This document shows, one piece after another, positions 23,264-30,908 of a stretch of 34,081 nucleotides of DNA. The translations under genes were made by a program, and so were the position numbers. The DNA comes from Arenibacter catalasegens (lineage in GTDB: Bacteria; Bacteroidota; Bacteroidia; Flavobacteriales; Flavobacteriaceae). The notes under the pieces are model-generated. The model saw only the letters and a program-made list of their open reading frames with translations, did no database searches and was not told the origin of the DNA. The stretch lies in assembly GCF_002909235.1 (NCBI RefSeq), contig NZ_PHQQ01000038.1, positions 1 through 34,081 of the forward strand, written 5' to 3'. Within the stretch, counting starts at the first letter, position 1. Each line of letters starts with the position of its first letter.

Positions 23264-24073
23264 ATGAAAGATATTCTAGTATCTGCCGATTGGCTTAAGC
23301 AGCATTTGGATGAGCCCGAAATAGTAATTTTGGATGCCCGGATACGATATGATGCATCGGTTTCGAAAATGGATGATATTAGGATCAAGGGAGCTCGTAT
23401 TTTTGATTTGGAAAATGAGTTTAGTGATAAGAATAGCCCATTTCCGAATATGCTTCCCAGTGCGTCCGAATTTGAAAAATCCTGTAGGAAATTGGGTATT
23501 GATAAATCGAGCAAAATAGTCGTTTATGACCATATGGGGATTTATGTAAGCCCTAGGGTCCGGTGGATGTTCAAAATTATGGGCCATGACAACGTAAGTG
23601 TCTTGGACGGAGGCTTTCCTGAATGGAAAAGCAAGCGGTATGCGACAGAAAATGGGGGTGGGCAGCAGTTTGATCTAGGTAATTTCACAGCACACCTCAT
23701 TCCTGAATTGGTGGTGGATTATGAACAAATTAGGGAGAATATTATAAGTGAGAAGGCCTTGGTAATAGATGTCCGTTCCTCAGATCGCTTCCATGGCCTT
23801 GTTGATGAACCAAGAAAGGAACTAAGAAGAGGGAATATTCCCAATTCCATCAACATCCCTTTCGAAATGGTGCTTAAAGATGGCAAATACAAACCTGAGA
23901 GCGAATTGAAGAAAGTTTTTAAAGATATTTCAAAGGAAGAGAGGCCACTGGTGTTTAGTTGTGGCTCTGGTGTCACAGCATGTATTGTGTATATGGCCAG
24001 TGAAATGGCCCTTGGGAATTCCAAAAAGGTATATGATGGGTCCTGGACAGAATATGCACAAACAACAGTCTAA
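23264..24073 (+). CDS. Sulfurtransferase, 3-mercaptopyruvate type (tandem rhodanese)
   Basis: The ATG at 23264 gives 269 residues; a TTG at 23258 would add two. Two rhodanese domains are present. The first (about 1-125) ends with VLDGGFPEWKSKRY but has Asp in place of the catalytic Cys (VVYDHMG). The second carries Cys233 in SCGSGVTACIVY. CGSGVTA is the loop of 3-mercaptopyruvate sulfurtransferases rather than thiosulfate rhodaneses. The enzyme would move sulfur from mercaptopyruvate to thiols or cyanide. No signal peptide is seen, so it is cytosolic. It follows the esterase gene by 16 bp. Confidence 0.92.
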   Translation: MKDILVSADWLKQHLDEPEIVILDARIRYDASVSKMDDIRIKGARIFDLENEFSDKNSPFPNMLPSASEFEKSCRKLGIDKSSKIVVYDHMGIYVSPRVRWMFKIMGHDNVSVLDGGFPEWKSKRYATENGGGQQFDLGNFTAHLIPELVVDYEQIRENIISEKALVIDVRSSDRFHGLVDEPRKELRRGNIPNSINIPFEMVLKDGKYKPESELKKVFKDISKEERPLVFSCGSGVTACIVYMASEMALGNSKKVYDGSWTEYAQTTV

Positions 24074-24137
24074 GTGGGACCTATTTTTGACGAAATAATA
24101 AAGCTTCCTAGACTGTTTAACCAATAGATTTCTTAAT

Positions 24138-24185
24138 AAGGGCGTATTAGGTCGCACATTGCCCTTCTAAAATTTTCGTACTTTG
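24138..24185 (+). promoter_or_regulatory. Candidate promoter of the BLUF gene with an inverted repeat
   Basis: TTG (24159-24161) and TACTTTG (24179-24185), 17 bases apart, resemble the Bacteroidota -33/-7 pair. Transcription would start about 10 bases before the ATG at 24201. AAGGGC (24138-24143) and GCCCTT (24161-24166) form an inverted repeat that overlaps the -33 element and could be an operator. Confidence 0.45.
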
Positions 24186-24200
24186 CTTCAAAATAGTAAT

Positions 24201-24626
24201 ATGTACCAATTGACCTATTCCTCCAAGGCCTCACAGGAAATTACAGAAGAAGTTAATGCAAGTATTTTGGAAACTGCTCGTAACCGTAATAAAACACTTG
24301 GTATAACTGGGTGTTTGGTATTTCATAAATTTGCCTTTGTTCAGATTATAGAAGGTGATAAGAATAGAATAAAATCACTTTTCGATGAGATAAGGGTAGA
24401 TAAGAGGCATTACGATGTAAAGGTATTGTGGGAAGGGAATAATGAAGAAAGAAATTTTAGTGACTGGAATATGGCCTATTACACAGTGCCAATACGTGGT
24501 GGGCAAAACGAGGAGATGAAAAATTTTGAACGCAATTTATTTTTATTATCAGAGCTATCTGAAGCTTCAACCACCGCTTTGAATATGTTCTGGAAAAGTG
24601 TGGGCAAACTTATTACCAAAAAATAA
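24201..24626 (+). CDS. BLUF-domain blue-light sensor
   Basis: BLUF proteins bind FAD and switch state in blue light through a Tyr-Gln hydrogen-bond change. The ATG at 24201 gives 141 residues; a TTG at 24183 would add six. All expected residues are present: Tyr6 (QLTYSS), Asn30 (RNRNKTLGITG), Gln48 (FAFVQIIEGD), and Trp89 and Met91 (FSDWNMAY). After the domain (about 95 residues) there is a short C-terminal tail of about 45 residues and no effector domain, as in the PixD/Slr1694 group. The signalling partner must therefore be another protein. The promoter lies just upstream and the molybdate operon begins 54 bp downstream. Confidence 0.93.
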   Translation: MYQLTYSSKASQEITEEVNASILETARNRNKTLGITGCLVFHKFAFVQIIEGDKNRIKSLFDEIRVDKRHYDVKVLWEGNNEERNFSDWNMAYYTVPIRGGQNEEMKNFERNLFLLSELSEASTTALNMFWKSVGKLITKK

Positions 24627-24679
24627 ATCACTTGGTATTCTTCGCTGTCTGTTTTAAAAATATATAATTTGTCCAATAT

Positions 24680-25456
24680 ATGAAAATTTTTGATGGTTCA
24701 GTCCAGCGATTGTTGAGGTTCATCTTGCTGATTTTTATATTTTCGACATGTCAGGATAATCACAGTAAGAAAATTAGGGTTGCCACTGCAGCCAACATGA
24801 GGGCTGCCATGGAAAAGTTGACCAAGGACTTTGCCTTTAAATCTGGGGTGGAATTTGAATTGATAGTTGGTTCATCAGGTAAATTAACTGCGCAAATTTT
24901 AGAAGGAGCCCCATATGATATTTTTGTAGCGGCAAATATGAAATATCCAGAGGCTGTTTTTAATGGCGGAAAGGCTAGTAGTTCTCCTAGAGTCTATGCA
25001 AACGGACAATTGGTATTATGGTCAATGGCCGAGAATACTCCGGTTACAATTAATGATCTGTCCAATTCCCTGATTGAACACATTGCTTTGGCAAATCCTA
25101 AAACTGCTCCATACGGCCTTGCTGCTGTGGAAGTTTTGACGCATTACGGGTTGTATGAAACTTTGGCGCCAAAATTGGTTTTTGGGGAAAGCATTGGTCA
25201 GACCGATCAATTTATTGTTTCCAAAGCGGCGCAAATAGGATTCACGGCGCTATCAAGCGTATTATCTCCGGAAATGAGGGGTAGAGGTAGGTGGACTCTT
25301 ATAGATCCATCATTATACACCAACATTGATCAGGGCGTGGTCCTTGTAAATCGAGATGGAGATAATAATCCGGAGGCTCAAATTTTTTATGATTTTCTTT
25401 TTACCCAAGAAGCCAAGGAGATATTAAAAGAATTTGGATATTTGATGGATGAATAG
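24680..25456 (+). CDS. modA: Molybdate ABC transporter substrate-binding protein
   Basis: ModA captures molybdate (or tungstate) outside the inner membrane and delivers it to ModBC. The 258-residue precursor has an N-terminal hydrophobic segment ending FIFSTC, which could be a lipobox, so it may be lipid-anchored. The mature domain starts KIRVATAANMRAAMEKL. Ser and Thr residues in VGSSGKLTAQI and the loop GAPYDIFVAANMKYPE are typical of the oxyanion-binding family, as is NPKTAPYGLAAVEVL. It heads a four-gene operon with every junction overlapping; the next gene starts eight bases before its stop. Confidence 0.94.
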   Translation: MKIFDGSVQRLLRFILLIFIFSTCQDNHSKKIRVATAANMRAAMEKLTKDFAFKSGVEFELIVGSSGKLTAQILEGAPYDIFVAANMKYPEAVFNGGKASSSPRVYANGQLVLWSMAENTPVTINDLSNSLIEHIALANPKTAPYGLAAVEVLTHYGLYETLAPKLVFGESIGQTDQFIVSKAAQIGFTALSSVLSPEMRGRGRWTLIDPSLYTNIDQGVVLVNRDGDNNPEAQIFYDFLFTQEAKEILKEFGYLMDE

Positions 25457-25850
25457 TTTTCTAGGGCATATTACAGATATTGAAACTAATGGAAATATGT
25501 CCATAGTTTATGTCGAGGTAGATAAGGGGGTAGAACTAATGTCAATAGTAATTGATACACCACAAACAGCCACATATTTAACAAAGGGCAATAAAGTAAA
25601 TGTCCTGTTTAAGGAAATAGAGGTAGCTATCAGTACACAAACGGAATTGAGAATTAGTATAGAGAATAAGATTTTTGGAATCATTTCCGACATGGAAATT
25701 GGCGTTTTGATGAGTAGATTAATTGTGGATACCAATTTGGGTGAGGTTGTTGCCATAATTAGCAGTAGGAGTGTAAAGGATTTGGAGTTGGTTAAAAGTA
25801 TGAAAGTGACGATTATGGTTAAATTGAACGAAATAATACTGGCACCATAA
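25449..25850 (+). CDS. Stand-alone di-Mop (TOBE) molybdate-binding protein
   Basis: This 133-residue protein consists of two Mop/TOBE-like repeats. The first is about 4-64, GHITDIETNGNMSIVYVEVD to FKEIEVAIS. The second is about 74-132, FGIISDMEIGVLMSRLIVDT to VKLNEIILA. Both follow the pattern G-I-I...V-D...I...V...G/K-x-V-x-V-x-F/V-K-x-x-E. Free di-Mop proteins bind molybdate as oligomers and are thought to store it or buffer the cytosolic pool. The ATG overlaps the end of modA and the stop overlaps the modB start (TAATG), so its expression is tied to the transporter. Confidence 0.82.
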   Translation: MNSFLGHITDIETNGNMSIVYVEVDKGVELMSIVIDTPQTATYLTKGNKVNVLFKEIEVAISTQTELRISIENKIFGIISDMEIGVLMSRLIVDTNLGEVVAIISSRSVKDLELVKSMKVTIMVKLNEIILAP

Positions 25851-26521
25851 TGGATTGGCAACCTCTAGTACTCACTTTTAAACTTGCGGCAATAACTACG
25901 GCAATATTATTTGTAATTTCTATTCCAATTGCCAATTGGCTCTCCAATACCAAATCGAAAATAAGGCCGGTCATAGAAACTTTGGTAAGTATGCCTTTGG
26001 TGCTACCACCAACCGTATTAGGTTTTTATATGCTTGTGGCCTTTAGCCCTGAAAATGCCTTAGGGAGTTGGTTAAATGAATGGCTGGGAATAAAACTTAT
26101 ATTTTCTTTTGGTGGCTTAGTGTTGGCTTCGATCATATATAGTCTTCCGTTTATGGTGCAACCTATTCAAGCAGGGTTGTCCTCGTTGCCATCTACGCTT
26201 CAAGAAGCTTCATATACTATGGGAAAATCAAAATTCACCACCCTCCTAAAGGTATTATTGCCCAACATTAAACCCTCGCTTCTGACAGGGGTTGTTCTTT
26301 CCTTTGCCCATACAGTTGGGGAATTTGGAGTGGTTTTGATGATAGGAGGGAATATGCCGGGTAAAACCAAAGTCGCTTCAATTGCTATATATGATGAAGT
26401 AGAAGCACTAAATTATCAAGCAGCCAATAGCTATTCTTTGATTTTATTTTCAATAACATTCATTATTCTACTTTTGGTTTATCTTACTAATGGGGGGTAT
26501 TTTAAACGCTTTGTCCCATGA
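25850..26521 (+). CDS. modB: Molybdate ABC transporter permease
   Basis: ModB forms the inner-membrane channel of the molybdate importer. The 223-residue protein has about five or six membrane helices. Segments include MPLVLPPTVLGFYMLVAF and the cytoplasmic coupling (EAA) loop LQEASYTMGKSKFTTLLKVLLP, which docks on ModC; VGEFGVVLMIGGNMPGKT is typical of molybdate permeases. It overlaps the preceding di-Mop gene by one base and the following modC by four (ATGA). Confidence 0.95.
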   Translation: MDWQPLVLTFKLAAITTAILFVISIPIANWLSNTKSKIRPVIETLVSMPLVLPPTVLGFYMLVAFSPENALGSWLNEWLGIKLIFSFGGLVLASIIYSLPFMVQPIQAGLSSLPSTLQEASYTMGKSKFTTLLKVLLPNIKPSLLTGVVLSFAHTVGEFGVVLMIGGNMPGKTKVASIAIYDEVEALNYQAANSYSLILFSITFIILLLVYLTNGGYFKRFVP

Positions 26522-27390
26522 TTCAGTTAAACCTACAAAAAACATTTAAGTCCGTTGGAGGAAAAATAGACCTTAATTTGGAATTGAACATTAAAAAAGG
26601 GCAATTTGTTACCCTGTTCGGAGAATCCGGTGCCGGGAAAACCTCTACTTTAAGGATGCTCACGGGCTTATTGAAGCCGGATAGTGGAATTATCACAGTA
26701 GGTGGGACAACATGGTTTGATGGCCTGAAAAATATTAACCTTATCCCGCAACAACGTAAGGTGGGCTATGTTTTTCAGGACTACGCCCTCTTCCCAAATA
26801 TGACCGTTAAACAAAACCTGGAATATGCCCTTCTGAAAAAACAGGATAAAGCCATAATTGCAGAATTGTTGGATTTTGCCCAACTCAATGAATTTCAACA
26901 TAGAAAACCAGAAACTCTTTCAGGGGGACAGAAACAACGGGTGGCATTGGCCAGGGCACTGGTCCAGCGGCCAGAGATTTTGATATTGGACGAGCCATTA
27001 TCGGCCTTGGACCTAAAGATGCGGGTAAAATTGCAGGAGTATTTATTGCAAATTCATAAAAAATATAAACTTACTACGATTCTGGTGAGTCATGATATAG
27101 GTGAAATTGTAAAATTATCGGATTACGTATTTGAGCTTCATAACGGTAAGGTAATCAAGAAGGGTGCGGCCACAGATTTTTTTGGTCTTAACAAAACCAG
27201 TGCTAAATTTAGGTTCTCGGGTGAAGTCCTGAAAATAGAGCAGGAGGATGTTATTTATGTAATCTCTGTCCTTATCGGTAACGATATCATTAAGGTAGTT
27301 TCGGACCGCTCAGAAGTTTCCGATTTAAAGGTAGGGGATAAGGTTCTTGTAGCGTCAAAGGCTTTTAACCCTATAATCCAAAAATTATAG
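26518..27390 (+). CDS. modC: Molybdate ABC transporter ATP-binding protein
   Basis: ModC drives molybdate import by ATP hydrolysis. The 290-residue protein has Walker A GESGAGKT (35-42), a Q-loop in YVFQDYALF, signature LSGGQKQRVALARAL, Walker B ILILDEPLSALD and the switch His in LVSHD. About 65 C-terminal residues (GEVLKIEQEDVIYV onward) form a single TOBE-like domain. It could give feedback by molybdate in addition to the separate di-Mop protein of the operon. It ends the operon, 35 bp from the end of the convergent gldA. Confidence 0.95.
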   Translation: MIQLNLQKTFKSVGGKIDLNLELNIKKGQFVTLFGESGAGKTSTLRMLTGLLKPDSGIITVGGTTWFDGLKNINLIPQQRKVGYVFQDYALFPNMTVKQNLEYALLKKQDKAIIAELLDFAQLNEFQHRKPETLSGGQKQRVALARALVQRPEILILDEPLSALDLKMRVKLQEYLLQIHKKYKLTTILVSHDIGEIVKLSDYVFELHNGKVIKKGAATDFFGLNKTSAKFRFSGEVLKIEQEDVIYVISVLIGNDIIKVVSDRSEVSDLKVGDKVLVASKAFNPIIQKL

Positions 27391-27425
27391 GATTTGGTTA
27401 TGTTGGCGTCTGAGGATTTATAGGT

Positions 27426-28319
27426 TTAAAGGGTCATCTCTGAAAACAGGCTCTCCAGATTCTTGTTTTTTCTACTTAATTGAAGGGTCTTCAATTGATT
27501 GTCATGGGCAAAATCGAACAGCACAGGTCGCATATCTAAAGTAGTATTAAAGGTAACCTCATAAACAAAACCACCTATGTTTTTAACTAGGATTACATGG
27601 GGCAGTTTATTCAGAAAAGCTTCTTCTACCCTAAAATCAAATTCCACTACCAATACTTGGTCCTGCCCGTCCCGTAATTCTGAAAGTTTTTTGTCTGCCA
27701 CTAAGGTTCCTTTATTTATGATCAAAACTCTATCGCAGACGGCTTCTACCTCTTTCATAACGTGCGTGGAAAGCAGAATGGTCTTTTCTTTTCCAATTTC
27801 CCGAATCAATTTTCTTATTTCCAACAATTGATTGGGGTCCAGACCGGTGGTTGGTTCGTCGAGGATCAAAACCTCCGGATCGTGCAACAGTGCAGCTGCA
27901 AGTCCAACCCTTTGCCTGTAGCCTTTGGAAAGCTGCCCAATCTTTTTGTTTGCTTCTGGGGTAAGGCCCGTTTGCAGAATGACCGTATTGACCCTTTCCT
28001 TGTCTACCTTATAGACATCGGCATTAAAACCTAGATATTCCCTTACGTACATATCCAAATACAGCGGATTGTGTTCAGGAAGGTATCCAATGCTTTTTTG
28101 AACATTCTTTTTGTCCTCTTGAACGTCAAATGAATTTACAAATGCCTGACCTTCATCTGGGGAATGGTAGGTGGTCAGAATTTTCATCATGGTGGATTTA
28201 CCCGCTCCATTTGGGCCCAAAAAACCAACAATTTCCCCTTTTTTAATACTAAAGGAAACTTTGTTCAATGCTTTTTGGTCTCCAAAGGATTTAGTGACAT
28301 TTTTTACTAGGATGGACAT
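27426..28319 (-). CDS. gldA: Gliding motility-associated ABC transporter ATPase GldA
   Basis: GldA is the ATPase of the GldA-GldF-GldG transporter, associated with gliding motility in Flavobacterium; it is widespread in the phylum, also in non-gliding species. The ATG at 28319 gives 297 residues; an upstream in-frame start would add six. It has Walker A GPNGAGKST (35-43), signature LSKGYRQRVGLAAALL, Walker B VLILDEPTTGLDP and switch LLSTHVM. The C-terminal 80 residues are a GldA/NatA-type extension. gldF and gldG are not adjacent, as is common in this family. The name rests on whole-sequence resemblance; other DRA-type exporters are close relatives. Confidence 0.88.
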   Translation of the reverse strand: MSILVKNVTKSFGDQKALNKVSFSIKKGEIVGFLGPNGAGKSTMMKILTTYHSPDEGQAFVNSFDVQEDKKNVQKSIGYLPEHNPLYLDMYVREYLGFNADVYKVDKERVNTVILQTGLTPEANKKIGQLSKGYRQRVGLAAALLHDPEVLILDEPTTGLDPNQLLEIRKLIREIGKEKTILLSTHVMKEVEAVCDRVLIINKGTLVADKKLSELRDGQDQVLVVEFDFRVEEAFLNKLPHVILVKNIGGFVYEVTFNTTLDMRPVLFDFAHDNQLKTLQLSRKNKNLESLFSEMTL

Positions 28320-28535
28320 GCGTGAACTTTTTATCAAAAATAATGCAAATAAGTGAAAACTAGTTTTAATTATTATTGGATAAAATATTGACAGTCAATG
28401 TGGGATTGTTATTTTCGAAATAATTAGGGTATAGATTTCTGCTTCTTAATTCGTAAAATTTGATGGATTTAGGGGGTAAATCGATATTTTTAATTGCTTT
28501 AAACTGAAATAAATAAAAAAAACATTACTTAGATG
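28320..28535. other. Spacer upstream of gldA, no gene seen
   Basis: This AT-rich sequence holds the presumed gldA promoter region on the minus strand. The only structure noted is a 13-bp odd palindrome, ATTGACAGTCAAT, at 28387-28399, of unknown meaning. Confidence 0.35.
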
Positions 28536-28564
28536 TTGGTTTTTAAATATAATTATTACTTTAG
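28536..28564 (+). promoter_or_regulatory. Candidate promoter of the aromatic amino acid operon
   Basis: TTGG (28536-28539) and TACTTTAG (28557-28564) resemble the -33 and -7 elements and are 17 bases apart. Transcription would begin about 28571, some 13 bases before the leader-peptide ATG. That short distance is what attenuation needs. Confidence 0.5.
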
Positions 28565-28583
28565 CCAAAGTTTTACAAGAAAA

Positions 28584-28655
28584 ATGACAAAGCAATATTT
28601 CTGGAACGGTTTTTATTTTTACTTCTTTTTTAAGGGAGGTATGGGACTGTTCTAG
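28584..28655 (+). CDS. Aromatic-rich leader peptide of the pheA operon
   Basis: A 23-codon frame runs from ATG (28584) to TAG (28653-28655) and begins MTKQYFWNGFYFYFFF. Eleven of 23 residues are aromatic: seven Phe, three Tyr and one Trp, ten of them within residues 5-16. No such density is expected by chance even in T-rich DNA, because TAT, TAC, TTC and TGG codons are all used. It precedes the terminator at 28681 and the genes for Phe and Tyr synthesis, so its translation speed should report charged tRNA-Phe, tRNA-Tyr and perhaps tRNA-Trp. The A-rich start context (ACAAGAAAAATG) is normal for Bacteroidota. It is probably not a functional peptide. I do not know of a description of this leader. 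Confidence 0.8.
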   Translation: MTKQYFWNGFYFYFFFKGGMGLF

Positions 28656-28711
28656 CTTATTTTAAAGTATATATAGATAGAAAAAAGTCCTGTGAAAACC
28701 AGGACTTTTTT
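28601..28711 (+). promoter_or_regulatory. Attenuator with competing RNA pairings (aromatic operon leader)
   Basis: Four segments behave like classical regions 1-4. Region 1 CTGGAAC (28601-28607) can pair with GTTCTAG (28649-28655), seven pairs with one G-U. Region 2 ATGGGACT (28641-28648) can pair with AGTCCTGT (28686-28693), eight pairs with two G-U: the antiterminator. Region 3 (28681-28692) pairs with region 4 (28700-28711): the terminator. A ribosome stalled at the aromatic codons would free region 2 and allow read-through. A ribosome at the UAG would cover region 2 and let the terminator form. Confidence 0.7.
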
Positions 28712-28719
28712 TTTGGATA
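28681..28719 (+). terminator. Intrinsic terminator of the leader (attenuator stem)
   Basis: AAAAAAGTCCTG (28681-28692) and CAGGACTTTTTT (28700-28711) form a perfect 12-bp stem with a 7-base loop and a long T-run. It lies 26 bases after the leader stop codon and 80 bases before pheA, with no full gene before it. Confidence 0.9.
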
Positions 28720-28792
28720 TAACTTTCAAAATTAAAAGCTATACGGATCAAAGTTGAAAGACCATAATAGGCGGCAAATAATTTGAAAAAAG

Positions 28793-29623
28793 GTGAAGTT
28801 AAAAATTGCAATACAGGGTATAAAAGGTTCTAACCACCATCAAGTGGCAAAGGATTATTTTGGTGATGATGTTACATTCGTTGAATGTTCATCCTTTGAT
28901 ATATTGGTGGATCACCTAATTAATAAAACAGCGGATCAGGGGATAATGGCCATTGAGAATTCCATTGCGGGATCTATTATACCTAATTATGCATTGTTGT
29001 TCCATAAAAACCTTCATATTATCGGGGAGCAGTATTTAAATATTCATCATAACTTAATGGTCTTAAAAGGTCAGACGATAGAGGGTATTCAGGAGGTGCG
29101 TTCGCATCCTATGGCATTGCTGCAGTGTAATGAATTTTTTAAAAATTATAAGCACATTAAGCTGGTGGAAGATGTGGATACGGCGGAAACCGCTAAGAGA
29201 ATCCAGGAAGGTCAACTAAAGGGGATAGCTGCCATTGCACCCAAAGTGGCGGCAGAATTATACGATTTGGAGATTATTCATTCGGAAATACAGACAATAA
29301 AGGATAATTCTACTAGGTTTATCATTGTAAAGACTCAAAATAAGGCCTTGCCCGAGGATGAAATAAATAAAGCGTCAGTACGTTTTATAACAGACCATAA
29401 GCGTGGAAGTCTTGCGGCAATATTGAACGTGATGAGCGATTGTAATCTGAATCTTACAAAGATACAATCGTTACCAGTAATAGAGAAGCCATGGAAGTAT
29501 TCCTTCTTTGTGGATGTTACCTTTGAAAAGTATAAAAATTTTTCAAAAGCAAAAGCGTTGTTGGAGATTATGGCGCAACAATTTAAAGTATTGGGTGAGT
29601 ATAAAAATGCCAGAGTATTATGA
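28793..29623 (+). CDS. pheA: Prephenate dehydratase
   Basis: PheA converts prephenate to phenylpyruvate, the committed step to phenylalanine. The 276-residue protein starts at a GTG (28793), since no ATG is available before the conserved KIAIQGIKGS. The catalytic domain (about 1-190) shows ENSIAGSIIPNY and the TRF motif in NSTRFIIVK. The ACT domain (about 198-276) reads GSLAAIL and KIQSLPVIEKPW where many dehydratases have GALV and ESRP, so Phe feedback may differ. There is no fused chorismate mutase; that activity is on the DAHP synthase at the end of the operon. Its last four bases overlap the next start (ATGA). Confidence 0.95.
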   Translation: MKLKIAIQGIKGSNHHQVAKDYFGDDVTFVECSSFDILVDHLINKTADQGIMAIENSIAGSIIPNYALLFHKNLHIIGEQYLNIHHNLMVLKGQTIEGIQEVRSHPMALLQCNEFFKNYKHIKLVEDVDTAETAKRIQEGQLKGIAAIAPKVAAELYDLEIIHSEIQTIKDNSTRFIIVKTQNKALPEDEINKASVRFITDHKRGSLAAILNVMSDCNLNLTKIQSLPVIEKPWKYSFFVDVTFEKYKNFSKAKALLEIMAQQFKVLGEYKNARVL

Positions 29624-30762
29624 TTACGGCGAATAGATTAAATACAGTTGAAGAATACTATTTTTCTAAGAAACTTAGAGAAGTAAGGGGGTTGATGGCC
29701 GAAGGTCGTCCCATTATCAATATGGGTATCGGAAGTCCTGATTTGGAACCATCCATAGCTGTTCAGAATGCAGTGAAAGATGCACTTGGGCATGATGGGG
29801 CACATCAATATCAAAGTTATCAAGGTTTGCCCGAACTGAGGGAGTCATTTACTTCATTTTACAAGGATAAATTTGGTGTGGTTATAAACCCACAAACTGA
29901 AGTGTTACCTTTAATGGGGTCCAAAGAGGGTATCATGCATATTAGTTTGGCCTTTTTAAACCCTGGAGATGAGGTGTTGATTCCTAATCCCGGATACCCA
30001 ACATATACATCGGTAACCAATTTGGTGGGCGCAGTGCCACGATATTATGATTTGATCGGTGACAATGGCTGGTTTCCGGATTTAGAGGTGTTAAAAAGTC
30101 AAGACCTTTCAAAGGTGAAGATAATGTGGACCAGTTATCCACATATGCCCACCGGAGCTACGGCAAGTAGGGAGCAATTGACCCATCTGGTGGCTTTTGC
30201 AAAAGAGAAGGATATTTTATTGGTTAATGACAACCCGTACAGTTTTGTATTGAACCAACATCCCATAAGTATTTTGGAGATAGAGGGTGCAATGGACGTG
30301 GCTCTGGAATTAAATTCACTGAGTAAAACCTTTAATATGGCCGGCTGGCGTGTAGGGATGGTTTTTGGGAATAGCGAGCATATCAATGCCGTTTTAAAGG
30401 TGAAAAGCAATATGGATTCTGGGATGTTCTACGGAATTCAAAAGGGGGCCATAGCGGCCTTAAACAGTAGTGAGTCATGGTTTAGTGATTTGAATAAGGT
30501 GTATGGTGAGCGGAGGGAATTAATGTTCGCATTGGCCGATAAGTTAAACTGTACCTATGATAAAAATTCTGTAGGGATGTTCGTGTGGGCTAAGTTGCCT
30601 TCCGGAGTTGCGTCTTCCGAGAAATTTATTGACTCGGTGCTCTATGATAAGAACATTTTTATTACGCCAGGGACAATTTTTGGTTCAAACGGAGAGGGGT
30701 ATATTCGATTCTCCTTATGTGTCACGGCCGATAAGATTAAGGAAGCAATAGATAGGTTTTGA
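29620..30762 (+). CDS. Class I/II aminotransferase, probably aromatic
   Basis: This 380-residue PLP enzyme of fold type I binds the cofactor through the Lys in ELNSLSKTFNMAGWRVG (about residue 230). Other markers are NPGYPTYTS, SYPHMPTGA and NDNPYSFVLN. Family members act on aspartate, methionine or aromatic amino acids, and the sequence alone does not settle it. Translational coupling to pheA (ATGA overlap) and its place before tyrA argue that it transaminates phenylpyruvate and 4-hydroxyphenylpyruvate, or prephenate. It is cytosolic. A 146-bp gap follows before tyrA, the only large gap in the operon. Confidence 0.9.
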   Translation: MITANRLNTVEEYYFSKKLREVRGLMAEGRPIINMGIGSPDLEPSIAVQNAVKDALGHDGAHQYQSYQGLPELRESFTSFYKDKFGVVINPQTEVLPLMGSKEGIMHISLAFLNPGDEVLIPNPGYPTYTSVTNLVGAVPRYYDLIGDNGWFPDLEVLKSQDLSKVKIMWTSYPHMPTGATASREQLTHLVAFAKEKDILLVNDNPYSFVLNQHPISILEIEGAMDVALELNSLSKTFNMAGWRVGMVFGNSEHINAVLKVKSNMDSGMFYGIQKGAIAALNSSESWFSDLNKVYGERRELMFALADKLNCTYDKNSVGMFVWAKLPSGVASSEKFIDSVLYDKNIFITPGTIFGSNGEGYIRFSLCVTADKIKEAIDRF

Positions 30763-30908
30763 AAAAAATGAAAATAAGAAAGCTTAATGTCCATATTTTG
30801 GAATGGGGTCGAGGTATTTTCATAGTTAATCGATAATAATTGAAAATCCCGGTTTTTTTTGGGAATATTGTAGTTGTTCTGCTTATTTGGAACTAATGAT
30901 TAGATAGT
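30763..30908. other. Gap inside the aromatic operon
   Basis: This 146-bp stretch separates the aminotransferase and tyrA. A 22-codon frame (30768-30836) starts just after the aminotransferase stop but has no coding signs. TTATTTGG near 30883 could be part of an internal promoter. No terminator stem of any strength is seen, so read-through is expected. Confidence 0.35.

Noticed and set aside
28387..28399. ATTGACAGTCAAT palindrome as a Crp/Fnr-type operator
   Set aside because: The spacer is one base instead of the several needed by that family, and there is no link to a promoter box.
30768..30836. A 22-residue frame with ATG just after the aminotransferase gene, as a second leader peptide before tyrA
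   Set aside because: It is not rich in aromatic codons (one Trp, one Phe), no terminator stem follows, and it has no other coding sign.
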